A stretch of DNA of 12,792 nt, from positions 1-12,792 of the forward strand of contig JBHIBA010000116.1 in the NCBI GenBank assembly GCA_046758845.1, written 5' to 3'. Shown in pieces: positions 1 through 6,775 of this stretch. Made by a program: the position numbers and the translations under genes. This stretch comes from JBHIBA01 sp046758845. GTDB taxonomy: Bacteria > UBA8248 > JACPRG01 > G963555815. Below the pieces are notes generated by a model. That model saw only the letters and a program-made list of their open reading frames with translations. It was not told where the DNA came from and made no database searches. Positions within the stretch are counted from its first letter, which is position 1. Every line of letters starts with the position of its first letter.

Positions 1-63
1 GGGCTTTGCGCCCCATGTCTCGCCCCGGCCGCTCAACCGCGGCATCAGAATGACGTCGCAGAA

Positions 64-93
64 TTGAAGTGCAAGGAATACTGGGCGTACAAT
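64..93 (+). promoter_or_regulatory. Sigma-70-type promoter of the toxin-antitoxin pair
   Basis: TTGAAG at 64-69 and TACAAT at 88-93 are separated by 18 bp. Each is one or two bases from the -35 and -10 consensus. The predicted transcript starts about 35 nt before the antitoxin ATG at 135, which is preceded by the purine-rich RBS AAGGGGAGAG. A cassette carrying its own promoter is common for toxin-antitoxin cassettes. The call comes from motif matching by eye. Confidence 0.6.
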
Positions 94-134
94 AGGCTTG
101 GAGATCGAAACGCACCTCCAGAAAAGGGGAGAGC

Positions 135-320
135 ATGGAAGCGGGAGAAGCCAAGAAAAAGGCGCTAGAGGCAATCGAGGAACTTCCGCCTGACGCCACA
201 GTAGAGGACGCGATCGAGCGACTTTATTTCTTGGCGAAGGTTCAGAAGGGTCTTCAGCAGGCGGCGGCCGGTCAAACGATGTCGCACGAAGAAGCCAAAA
301 AGCGGCTGCTCGGTGGCTGA
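135..320 (+). CDS. Antitoxin of a type II toxin-antitoxin pair (RelB/ParD-like)
   Basis: This 61-residue acidic, helical protein should neutralise the downstream ParE-like toxin and, as in this class, probably represses the shared promoter. The sequence shows a charged N-terminal helix, a PPDATVEDAIERL segment (residues 18-30), a helix with FLAKVQKGLQQ, and a C-terminal HEEAKKRLLGG tail. This layout is common among short antitoxins encoded just before ParE/RelE toxins. The C-terminal part would wrap the toxin. I see no clear ribbon-helix-helix signature, so the exact antitoxin family is open. The ATG at 135 follows a good RBS. The last eight bases overlap the GTG start of the toxin, so the two are translationally coupled. 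Identification rests mainly on partner, size and position. Confidence 0.75.
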   Translation: MEAGEAKKKALEAIEELPPDATVEDAIERLYFLAKVQKGLQQAAAGQTMSHEEAKKRLLGG

Positions 321-609
321 GGTCAGATGGACCGATCAAGCGGTCGACGACGTGGAGTCCATCCGTGACTTTATCGCGCGCAGTTCCCCACGATACGCGT
401 TGCTCGTAGCCGAACGGCTGGTTAGCACTGTGGAACGGCTTGAACCGTTTCCTCGTTCGGGTCGAATCGTACCAGAGTTCAAGGACGAGCGGTTGCGCGA
501 GGTTATCTGGGGAACCTACCGAATAGTCTACCAGCTACTTGATGACACCATCGAAGTGCTCACTGTTTACCATGCTGCTCGGATCCTCACGGATCCTCGT
601 GGTGGATGA
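313..609 (+). CDS. ParE/RelE-superfamily toxin
   Basis: This is a 98-residue toxin of the ParE/RelE fold, the usual length for the family. ParE members poison DNA gyrase and RelE members cleave mRNA; the sequence alone does not decide which applies here, though overall it looks ParE-like. Visible features are the N-terminal RWTDQAVDDVESIRDFIA helix (residues 5-22), the arginine in FPRSGRIVPEF, the core RLREVIWGTYRIVYQL, and the closing strand TIEVLTVYHAARIL. It starts at a GTG that overlaps the antitoxin stop by 8 bp, in a different frame. The final codons lie in a 10-bp tandem duplication (GGATCCTC-based, 581-600), so the tail TDPRGG may have been added by slippage. Twenty bases after the stop an attC-like site begins, making this the distal gene of a likely integron cassette. 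Confidence 0.88.
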   Translation: MAEVRWTDQAVDDVESIRDFIARSSPRYALLVAERLVSTVERLEPFPRSGRIVPEFKDERLREVIWGTYRIVYQLLDDTIEVLTVYHAARILTDPRGG

Positions 610-628
610 TCAGAGCGGCAGACGTGCA

Positions 629-687
629 GTCTAACACGGGCATGAAGCTGATGGCGCTTCGCGCCGCAGCTGATGCTGGCGTTAGAA
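629..687 (+). other. attC-like recombination site (integron cassette end)
   Basis: This 59-bp imperfect palindrome lies 20 bp after the toxin stop. The outer arms GTCTAAC (629-635, fitting RYYYAAC) and GTTAGAA (681-687, fitting GTTRRRY except for the last base) pair over six bases. Inner pairing steps are GCAT 640-643 with ATGC 673-676, AGCTG 646-650 with CAGCT 667-671, and GGCGC 653-657 with GCGCC 661-665, around a 3-nt TTC tip. The left arm carries one extra base at two places, which is the asymmetry that gives extrahelical bases in known attC sites. From memory the core resembles the aadA-type attC. Read on the other strand, the core would be GTTAGAC, a perfect match, so orientation is likely but not certain. 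No integrase or second attC is visible in the window. Confidence 0.72.
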
Positions 688-707
688 GGCCACAACGTCC
701 TGGCCTT
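686..707. other. Small hairpin between the cassette end and the ThDP-enzyme gene
   Basis: AAGGCCA (686-692) and TGGCCTT (701-707) form a 7-bp perfect stem with an 8-nt loop, touching the end of the attC-like site. It lies about 70 nt beyond the stop of the minus-strand ThDP-enzyme gene and could help end that transcript, but neither side has a convincing T tract. I see nothing else in 708-779. Confidence 0.3.
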
Positions 708-779
708 TCGTCCGCCGGGGCTCCCTGACTTCCCGCCCATCTGCGCGCGGTTGCGTGGAGACCATCTGGGGGTCCGTCC

Positions 780-2489
780 TCATGGATGCTTGCAGATAAC
801 GTTGAGCAGGGCCTGGCGGCCCTCCTCCCGAACGGCCCGAAGACCCCGCTTCAGCGCGGGGAGCAATTCCTCGGGGTCTTCGACGCGCTCGCTGTAGCCC
901 TCATAGGCCTCCACCACCTTCTCGAAGTGGGGCGAAGGCTCCAGGTCGCTCAGTGGGAACTGGTTTCTGCTCGTCGCCCACCCGTCTGGGTAAAGCGCCC
1001 GGGTTGCCCGTTTCACGGCGTTCCAGCATTGGTTGTTGAAGACGACGACCAGGATGGGGAGGTCCTGCGCCCGGGAGACGAAGTGGGCAGAGGTGGGCAC
1101 GTTGAACAGGTAGCTCCCGTCGCCGACCGTCGCGATGACGGTTTTGTCCGGGCGGGCCAGTTTGACGCCGAGGCCGGCTCCCAGGGCCCAGCCCAGGCCA
1201 GACCCGTGGGACGAAGCGAAGAAGCCGCCCGGCCTCGTGAAATCGGCGTGCTCGAGCATCAGGTCATATTCATTGATCAGGATGGTGTCTTCGTCGTTCA
1301 CCTGGTTGATGCACGAAGAGAGCCATCGAAAATGGATGGGCTTCTCCTCGCGGGTTTCTTGGGCCTGTTTGGCCCACTCGGCCCGCTGCTGGTCGTGAAT
1401 GCGGCGGAGATTCTCCCGCCGTTTTTCCAAGGCCGCTTCCTTCCCCTTCAGCCGTTCGGCCAGGGCCATACGGAGGTTCCGGAGTCCCGCCGCCGGTTCT
1501 CCGACAAGGGGGACGTCCATCGGGTAGCCTCGTATCACGTAGTTGGAGTAGTAGGGGTCGCGTCCGAGATGGATGACAGGCGTCGAATCCGGGGGTTTGC
1601 AGTGGACGGGCACCCATGGGACGTCGGTCTCCAGGACCATCACCACGTCGGCCTTTTGAAGGAACCCGTCGGGGTTGAATCCTAGATGAAGAGGATGATC
1701 GGATGGAAAGTTGGTGTAGAGATTTCTGAATTCGATGACGGGGATCGCGCCGGTTTCCGCCAGTTCTACGAGCAGGGGGACGGAGTGCGGGTCCACGCCT
1801 GAGGTGCCGGCGATGATGAGGGGATGCTCGGCCCCGGCGAGGAGGTCCGCCGCGCGCCCGATCTGCGCGGCGTTCGGCTGGGGCGAAGAGCATCCATACC
1901 TGACCTCTTCGTGCCGAAGGGACAGCGTGGAGTGCTTCTCCGCCAGAACCTCCCGGGGCAGGATGAGGTACACGGGTCCTGGGGGATCGGCCATGGCCAG
2001 GGAAAGGGCGCGGTCCACAACGGTTTCCAGTTGGGGATAGTTCCGCAGCTCGTAGTCCCACTTGACGTATTCGCGTATTATCGCCGCCTGGTCCCGGGAC
2101 TCCTGCGCCCAGTGGATGTAGACGTCTCGCGCGCCTAGGGCGCCCTCCTCTATGATGGGCGTCCGTCCGGCGCTGAACAGGATGGGCACCTGAGAACGGG
2201 AGGCGTTCATGATTTGGCTGGCGGCATTGGCCGTGCCCACGTTGACGTGGACCATGACCGCCTGCGGCTCGCCGGTGACCATGTAGTAACCGTGGGCCAT
2301 GCTCACGGCCGTGGCTTCGTGAGGGCAGAGGACCGGCCTGGGCAACGAGTTGCCTTCCGAAGTCCGCTTGGCGATGCTTTCCAGCAGGGGCGCGAAATCC
2401 GTCCCCGCGTTGGCGAAGAAGTATTTGATGCCCCGGCGGGCCAGAAGCTCCAGATAAGCGTCGCCGGTGCTTTCCACGCTGATATCCAC
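780..2489 (-). CDS. Thiamine-diphosphate-dependent enzyme (acetolactate synthase / benzoylformate decarboxylase-like)
   Basis: This 569-residue protein has the usual length and three-domain order of the POX/ALS/2-oxoacid decarboxylase family. The N-terminal pyrimidine-binding domain has the cofactor-activating glutamate in CPHEATAVSMAHGY (Glu58). The middle domain contains HPLIIAGTSG. The C-terminal PP-binding domain has the Mg/ThDP motif beginning GDGSYLFN (residues 456-463) and ending in the paired Asn at about 485-486. It should decarboxylate a 2-oxo acid to an aldehyde, or condense the bound intermediate with a second substrate, in the cytosol. The GTG start at 2489 follows AAAGGATGG. No small regulatory (IlvN-like) subunit is next to it, which argues against a biosynthetic acetolactate synthase. 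It lies downstream of a binding-protein gene but is separated from it by a terminator. Family is sure; substrate is unknown. Confidence 0.9.
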   Translation of the reverse strand: MDISVESTGDAYLELLARRGIKYFFANAGTDFAPLLESIAKRTSEGNSLPRPVLCPHEATAVSMAHGYYMVTGEPQAVMVHVNVGTANAASQIMNASRSQVPILFSAGRTPIIEEGALGARDVYIHWAQESRDQAAIIREYVKWDYELRNYPQLETVVDRALSLAMADPPGPVYLILPREVLAEKHSTLSLRHEEVRYGCSSPQPNAAQIGRAADLLAGAEHPLIIAGTSGVDPHSVPLLVELAETGAIPVIEFRNLYTNFPSDHPLHLGFNPDGFLQKADVVMVLETDVPWVPVHCKPPDSTPVIHLGRDPYYSNYVIRGYPMDVPLVGEPAAGLRNLRMALAERLKGKEAALEKRRENLRRIHDQQRAEWAKQAQETREEKPIHFRWLSSCINQVNDEDTILINEYDLMLEHADFTRPGGFFASSHGSGLGWALGAGLGVKLARPDKTVIATVGDGSYLFNVPTSAHFVSRAQDLPILVVVFNNQCWNAVKRATRALYPDGWATSRNQFPLSDLEPSPHFEKVVEAYEGYSERVEDPEELLPALKRGLRAVREEGRQALLNVICKHP

Positions 2490-2565
2490 AATCCATCCTT
2501 TCTGTTAACGGCCGTCCGATGTGAATCTTGAGTGGGTCGCGCCGGTGGGACTCCCGTCGCAACCG

Positions 2566-2605
2566 GAAAAATCACACCCCCCGCGCGAGGGGGCGGTGGG
2601 TTTTG
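2566..2605 (-). terminator. Rho-independent terminator after the binding-protein gene
   Basis: Read on the minus strand, CCCACCGCCCCC (2600-2589) faces GGGGGGTGTG (2582-2573) around the 6-nt loop TCGCGC, followed by A and five T (2571-2567). Five to six G-C pairs are perfect and the outer part has bulges. The A run at 2601-2604 mirrors the T run, so the hairpin could also act on plus-strand transcripts. It ends transcription about 75-110 nt beyond the binding-protein stop and implies that the ThDP-enzyme gene has its own promoter or relies on read-through. Confidence 0.6.
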
Positions 2606-2677
2606 CCTGCTCCTTTGATTGTTGAGTCGGCGGAGCCTCCTTCTTCTCGAAAAGATGCGCGCCGTCAAGCTCCCCAA

Positions 2678-3706
2678 TTACATGATCTTCGGGAAACGCC
2701 ACTCCCGGGGGACGTTGGAGACGAACCCGTTCGTGTAGAGATCCTCGGCTTTCACGGGGTTCTTGAGGCCGACGTACTGCTCTACCAGTTTGAGGGCCCG
2801 GACCATTTTCTCCGAATTCACGTAGCCCATCCCTTCCTTCTTGAAATGATCATCCAAGGACAGCCGTTGCATGTACTTCCACTGGGCTTCGATGATACTC
2901 CGCTTTCTGCCGGGATTATGCTTCATGAAGATGTCGACGGCGCCCTTGGGATTCGCAAGCGCCCAGGAAATTCCGCGGACCGTCGCCCGGACAAACTTCT
3001 GAACCATTTCGGGACGCTTCTGGATGGTTGCGTCCGAGGCTACGAAGGCGGCGCCGTACATATCCGAGAGGCCGAAGTCCGACCAGAGGAAAAATCCCAC
3101 CTGATGGCCCTGCTGAGCGGCGGCCTCCTCAAAGGCCGGCAGAGAGTTCAGCCAGGCGTCGGTTGCCTCCACCTTTGCGGACGCCAGGCTGGGCACCAGG
3201 GCCGCGGGCCCCATATGGATGATCGGGGTCTTTTTTAGATTGATCCCGTTCACCTTGGCGAAGGCGGGCCAGAATTGAAGGACGGAAGAACCCGAAGGGA
3301 TCGCCACCATCCGTCCCTCCAGGTCCTTTGGCTTCTTGATCCCGACGCCCTTTAGATAAGCGAGGCCGTAAGGGGAGATGTGCATCGCCATCTGGACGAT
3401 CTTGGCTTTGGCGCCTTGAGCGCGGCCAAGGGCCACTGAGACCATAACGGATCGTCCGATGTCCAGGTCTCCCGCGGTGACCCGTTTGAAGGTATCCACC
3501 GCCCCGTGCCCTCTGCGGATTTCGATGTCCACCCCCTCCGTGGAGTACCAGCCCTTGTCCAGCGCGACGAACTCCCCGATGTGTTCCCCGGACAAGACCC
3601 AATTTTCGGCGAAACGAATCTTCGTCCTCTCCGCCCCCCTCGCAATCCCCGTAGCCAGCGTCAGGATCAAGCCGGCCAAGAGCGGCAGATACCGAATGCT
3701 TTTCAT
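2678..3706 (-). CDS. ABC-transporter substrate-binding protein, NMT1/THI5-SsuA type
   Basis: This 342-residue exported solute-binding protein has a signal peptide in the first 25 or so residues (MKSIRYLP, hydrophobic LLAGLILTLATGIA, then ARGAE as likely cleavage site). The mature part begins with the typical NMT1 pattern KIRFAENWVLSGEHIGEFVALDKGWY, then STEGVDIEIRRG, FKRVTAGDLDIG, and the hinge segment KPKDLEGRMVAIPSGSS. The family binds HMP pyrimidines, sulfonates, nitrate-like anions or aromatic acids. I chose the ATG at 3706, not an in-frame one 51 nt upstream, because it follows the strong RBS GGAGGGAGGAGGG and starts the signal peptide. It overlaps the stop of the 110-aa gene by 4 bp. 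No permease or ATPase gene is in the window, so it is either an orphan receptor or served by a transporter encoded elsewhere. Confidence 0.88.
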   Translation of the reverse strand: MKSIRYLPLLAGLILTLATGIARGAERTKIRFAENWVLSGEHIGEFVALDKGWYSTEGVDIEIRRGHGAVDTFKRVTAGDLDIGRSVMVSVALGRAQGAKAKIVQMAMHISPYGLAYLKGVGIKKPKDLEGRMVAIPSGSSVLQFWPAFAKVNGINLKKTPIIHMGPAALVPSLASAKVEATDAWLNSLPAFEEAAAQQGHQVGFFLWSDFGLSDMYGAAFVASDATIQKRPEMVQKFVRATVRGISWALANPKGAVDIFMKHNPGRKRSIIEAQWKYMQRLSLDDHFKKEGMGYVNSEKMVRALKLVEQYVGLKNPVKAEDLYTNGFVSNVPREWRFPKIM

Positions 3707-4035
3707 GGTTTCCCTCCTCCCTCCTTTGTCTCCGTTCCCGTTTCCAGGTAACTCCAAAAACTCTCACCCTCAAGGGGTGGCGCGGACTCGATGGGCTCCG
3801 TCTCGATCTCTCTGAAAAACCGGTCGTAGACGGTTCCCCGCTCGTGCGCGAGGGGGGCCGCGCAATAACACGTCTCGGTCCATTCCACAAGGCCCTCCCG
3901 ACGGACGGCGCGGCGCATGGATGCCACGATTTCTCGGCCATCGGGCTCTTGCCCCTGAACCGTGTCGTCGGTCAGGATGCGGAAGAATTCTTCCCGTTTT
4001 TCATCCAGAAATTTTCCCCGCACGTGGTAGAGCAT
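3703..4035 (-). CDS. Conserved-looking small protein of unknown function (110 aa)
   Basis: I do not recognise a named family. The protein is 110 residues, soluble and charged, with no signal peptide or membrane segment. The first half, MLYHVRGKFLDEKREEFFRIL and then VQGQEPDGREIVASMRRA, looks like the strand-helix start of a small ferredoxin-like alpha/beta domain of the kind seen in muconolactone-isomerase-type or YCII-like proteins. That is only a resemblance of pattern. Two cysteines occur as CYC at about residues 58-60. The C-terminal 30 residues are acidic and likely flexible. The ATG at 4035 follows AAAGGGAGG. It lies 61 nt after the aldehyde dehydrogenase stop, and its TGA overlaps the binding-protein ATG (ATGA), so it is co-translated with that gene and probably serves the same pathway. 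Confidence 0.78.
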   Translation of the reverse strand: MLYHVRGKFLDEKREEFFRILTDDTVQGQEPDGREIVASMRRAVRREGLVEWTETCYCAAPLAHERGTVYDRFFREIETEPIESAPPLEGESFWSYLETGTETKEGGGKP

Positions 4036-4096
4036 GCGAGCCTCCCTTTACATTCGCGCGGAAGGAAGAAATAGCTTGTCCTGTGCGCGTCCATGT

Positions 4097-5515
4097 TCAG
4101 CTCGGCAGGTGGAAAACCACCATCTTCAGTTCCGTCATCTCTTCGACTGCATACTTCGGGCCCTCCTTGCCATACCCGCTTTCCTTGAGCCCGCCATAGG
4201 GCATCAGGTCCACCCGCCACTGAGGCCCCGAGTTGACGTGGAGGTTGCCGGACTCGGCCTCCCGGGCGAACTTCATGGCCCACTGCACGTTTTCCGTGAA
4301 GATCCCCGCCGCGAGGCCATAGTGGGTGTCGTTGGCCAGGGCGATCGCCTCATCGATGCCGTCAACCCGCGTCACCGCCACCGCGGGGCCGAACAACTCA
4401 TCGCAGGAGATCCGCATCTCGGGTTTGACGTCGGCCACAATGGTGGGGGCGTACATGGCCCCCGAGCGTGCCCCGCCCGTCACCAAGCGGGCTCCCCCCG
4501 CCACCGCCTCGTTGATCCATCCCTCCACCCGGACCGCATCATTTTCCCGGACCATGGGGCCCACCTTGGTCCCCTCCTCCAGCGGGTTTCCGGTTGTCAG
4601 GGCCTCGACCTTCCCCTTGGAGGCGTCCAGGAAATCGCTATAAACCGGATTCGACACCAGGACCCGCTGGGTGGAGATGCACACCTGGCCGGCATTGGCA
4701 TATCCTGTGGAGGCCACGGCCGCGGCCACCTTGTCCATGTCGGCGTCGGGCATAACGATGAGCGGGGAGTTCGACCCCGGCTCCATAGTGACCTTCTTGA
4801 GACCCGCCGCATGGCAAATCTGCTCCCCGACGTCCCGGCTGCCGGTGAAGGTGATCTTGCGCACCCGTGGGTCGGCGCAGAGGGCCTCGCCCAGCTCTCC
4901 GCCGGGACCGGTCAGGCACTGGATGCCCTCGGGCGGCAGGCCGGCCTCAAGCAGAATTTCGGTCAGCTTCAGGGCAGAGAGCGGGGTATCCGTCGCCGGC
5001 TTCACGACGACCGAATTGCCCCCTGCGATGGCCGGCCCCACCTTGTGGCAAACGAGGTTGAGAGGAAAGTTGAAGGGACTGATGGCCACGACGACCCCGC
5101 AGGGCACCCGGAGAGTGAAACCGAGCGGCCCCTTCACCCCCGGAGCGCCGTCCAGGGGGACGGTTTCGCCGTGCAGCCGCTTCGCTTCCTCTCCGGAGAG
5201 CGTCAGGGTTTGGACGCCGCGGCTGACCTCGCCCCGGGATTCGGCCAGGATTTTCCCTTCCTCGAGGGTGATTGTCCGGGCGAACTCCTCCGACTTCTCT
5301 TCCAAGCGGTCGGCGGCCTTTTTCAAAATCTGGTAGATTTCGTACCTGGGAATCTTGGCCATGACCTTGGCCCCCCGGGCGGCGCTCTCCAACGCCCGAT
5401 TGACATCCTCGGCGTCACATTTGGGGACCGTGTCGATCACGCTGCCGTCGAAGGGGTTCAGAACCTCGATCTTCTCTTTCTTATCGATCCACTGTCCGGC
5501 AATGTAGCTCCGCAT
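4097..5515 (-). CDS. NAD(P)-dependent aldehyde dehydrogenase
   Basis: This 472-residue enzyme of the ALDH superfamily oxidises an aldehyde to the acid with NAD or NADP. All core residues are present: Asn149 in SPFNFP, Lys172 in VVKPA, the nucleotide-fold motif FTGSRDVG (223-230), the general base Glu245 in TMEPGSNSPLIV, and the nucleophile Cys279 in GQVCISTQRV. The pattern resembles the lactaldehyde/glyceraldehyde-3-phosphate and phosphonoacetaldehyde dehydrogenase branch rather than betaine-aldehyde enzymes; this is an impression. The ATG at 5515 is preferred over one 42 nt upstream because it has AGGAGG in front and begins the usual strand MRSYIAGQWID. It is first in a probable operon with the 110-aa gene and the binding protein, so it may oxidise the aldehyde made by the ThDP enzyme. 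A structured leader lies upstream. Confidence 0.92.
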   Translation of the reverse strand: MRSYIAGQWIDKKEKIEVLNPFDGSVIDTVPKCDAEDVNRALESAARGAKVMAKIPRYEIYQILKKAADRLEEKSEEFARTITLEEGKILAESRGEVSRGVQTLTLSGEEAKRLHGETVPLDGAPGVKGPLGFTLRVPCGVVVAISPFNFPLNLVCHKVGPAIAGGNSVVVKPATDTPLSALKLTEILLEAGLPPEGIQCLTGPGGELGEALCADPRVRKITFTGSRDVGEQICHAAGLKKVTMEPGSNSPLIVMPDADMDKVAAAVASTGYANAGQVCISTQRVLVSNPVYSDFLDASKGKVEALTTGNPLEEGTKVGPMVRENDAVRVEGWINEAVAGGARLVTGGARSGAMYAPTIVADVKPEMRISCDELFGPAVAVTRVDGIDEAIALANDTHYGLAAGIFTENVQWAMKFAREAESGNLHVNSGPQWRVDLMPYGGLKESGYGKEGPKYAVEEMTELKMVVFHLPS

Positions 5516-5549
5516 GAGCGTTCCTCCTATTGGATTCTGTAAGTGGGCT

Positions 5550-5620
5550 GCCTCCACTCAACGCAGAGGCCGGAAGCGCCCGGGTCTCTCACGTTAAGGG
5601 CGCAACGCCTCTCCGGCCTC
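5550..5620 (-). promoter_or_regulatory. Structured leader RNA upstream of the aldehyde dehydrogenase
   Basis: In the transcript, GAGGCCGGA (5620-5612) pairs with TCCGGCCTC (5574-5566), nine pairs without mismatch. Inside this, GCGCCC (5603-5598) pairs with GGGCGC (5581-5576), leaving a 16-nt loop. The GCCTC end of the 3' arm (5570-5566) can instead pair with GAGGC at 5554-5550, closer to the RBS, and a second upstream GAGGC copy also exists. Such mutually exclusive pairing is typical of attenuators and riboswitch-like switches. I do not recognise a known riboswitch class, and no U tract follows, so control would be at translation. It may also simply be a stable hairpin. Confidence 0.45.
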
Positions 5621-5652
5621 CCACAGGTCTTTCAGGGTCCTCCTTAAGGGAA

Positions 5653-5708
5653 ACACAATATCTTAATCTATCATTTTAATCCCAAATCAAGGAGCGCATT
5701 GGGAGCGC
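5653..5708 (-). promoter_or_regulatory. Putative promoter of the aldehyde dehydrogenase operon with tandem upstream repeats
   Basis: This is a short AT-rich island in GC-rich surroundings. On the minus strand TTGATT (5690-5685) and TAAGAT (5665-5660) could serve as -35 and -10, but the 19-bp spacer is long. Directly upstream of the -35, GCGCTCC occurs twice (5708-5702 and 5697-5691), 11 bp apart, i.e. one helical turn, as expected for an activator bound next to RNA polymerase. Transcription from here gives a leader of about 140 nt. Evidence is by eye only. Confidence 0.35.
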
Positions 5709-5836
5709 TTCAGACCGGGACGGAAGGGCCGCGGGCGGTTTCCTCATGAGGTTTGCCAAGGCTGAGATTCGGCGCCGCGATCCCCTCTGCCCGCAGGTCA
5801 TGCGGGAAGCTCTTCAGGCCTCGGGCGGCAATCTCC

Positions 5837-6775
5837 TCACCCTCCCTGAAGGGGGTATCGCTGCTTGCCGACCGGGTTGATGAGGCGGCCGATACCCTCG
5901 ATCTCAATGGTTACCTTGTCCCCTTCCTTCAGGAAAACCCCCCGTCCCATCCCCACGCCCTCGGGCGTCCCCGTGGCGATCACGTCGCCGGGTGAGAGGG
6001 GGACCAGGGTGGACAAATATGAGATCTGATCCCGAACGTCAAAGATCATATCCTTTGTGTTGGCGTCTTGCATCAAGTCGTCGTTGATCCACAATTTCAG
6101 ATATAGGTCATTGGGGTCGCGGATGTATGCCTTGGGGATGATGTGAGGGCCCATGGGGGCAAAGGTCGGGGCGTTCTTTCCACCGAACCAATCCCACTTG
6201 AACTTCCATTCGGGGCGGACGTTCCGGTCGCGGGCGGAAACGTCGTTGATGATGGTGTACCCGGCCACGTGATCGAGGGCGCGTTCAACGGGGATCTCCG
6301 TGCCCCCCACGCCGATGACGACGGCCAGCTCGGCCTCCCAGTCCACTCGCCGCGAGTTCTTGGGGAGTCGCACCGTTTCGCCGGGTCCGATGACGCACAC
6401 GTGGGGGATCTTCAAGAAAAAGTAGGGCTGACCTTTGGACTTGTCGGTGACCTCTCCGCCCATCTCCTGCGCATGGGCTTTGTAGTTGGCCGCCGCGCAA
6501 AAGATCGCCGGAGGATAAAGGATCGGCGCCCGCAAGGCCGATTCCGGAACCAGATGGCGGTCGTAGTCGGCCAGTGCGTCGGCCAACTCCTCCAATTGGG
6601 GGTGAACAGAGTGCAGCCCAGCGAGGAGTTCGTGCATGGGATATTCGCCCTCAAAAAGGGGGGACCCCAGCACCTCTTCACACGCATCCATGCAGTCAAA
6701 TCCCTTGGCCCCCACCACCACGCCGACTCTGAACTGGTTTCCCCGTTCGTAGCTGGTCAGCGCATATCGGGCCAT
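5837..6775 (-). CDS. Fumarylacetoacetate hydrolase (FAH) family protein
   Basis: This 312-residue enzyme of the FAH superfamily consists of metal-dependent hydrolases, decarboxylases and isomerases acting on 2,4-dioxo acids from aromatic catabolism. The N-terminal 85 residues are a variable lead domain. The core starts at AANYKAHAQEMG (about 95-106). The divalent-metal ligands are visible as Glu147 and Glu149 in VDWEAELAVV and Asp178 in IINDVSARD. WFGGKNAPTFAPMGP carries the conserved lysine, and the closing TGTPEGVG loop is present. The ATG at 6775 has GGGAGGT in front. It lies 321 nt upstream of the aldehyde dehydrogenase ATG in the same direction, with a likely promoter between, so it is a separate transcription unit in the same cluster. 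The reaction cannot be assigned more closely; 5-carboxymethyl-2-hydroxymuconate isomerase-like or acylpyruvase-like activity is possible. Confidence 0.9.
   Translation of the reverse strand: MARYALTSYERGNQFRVGVVVGAKGFDCMDACEEVLGSPLFEGEYPMHELLAGLHSVHPQLEELADALADYDRHLVPESALRAPILYPPAIFCAAANYKAHAQEMGGEVTDKSKGQPYFFLKIPHVCVIGPGETVRLPKNSRRVDWEAELAVVIGVGGTEIPVERALDHVAGYTIINDVSARDRNVRPEWKFKWDWFGGKNAPTFAPMGPHIIPKAYIRDPNDLYLKLWINDDLMQDANTKDMIFDVRDQISYLSTLVPLSPGDVIATGTPEGVGMGRGVFLKEGDKVTIEIEGIGRLINPVGKQRYPLQGG

Noticed and set aside
1..40. GGGC-TTTGC-GCCC hairpin at the window start as a remnant of a preceding attC
   Set aside because: No GTTRRRY core occurs between it and the antitoxin gene, and its left side lies outside the window.
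1270..2562. A 430-codon minus-strand frame overlapping the ThDP-enzyme gene
   Set aside because: Arg/Pro/Gly-rich out-of-frame shadow; the other frame holds the full ThDP family sequence.
4034..5542. A 502-codon open frame on the plus strand opposite the aldehyde dehydrogenase
   Set aside because: It is the antisense shadow of a GC-rich gene with all catalytic motifs on the minus strand; its translation is rich in H, R, G and P and shows no family motifs.
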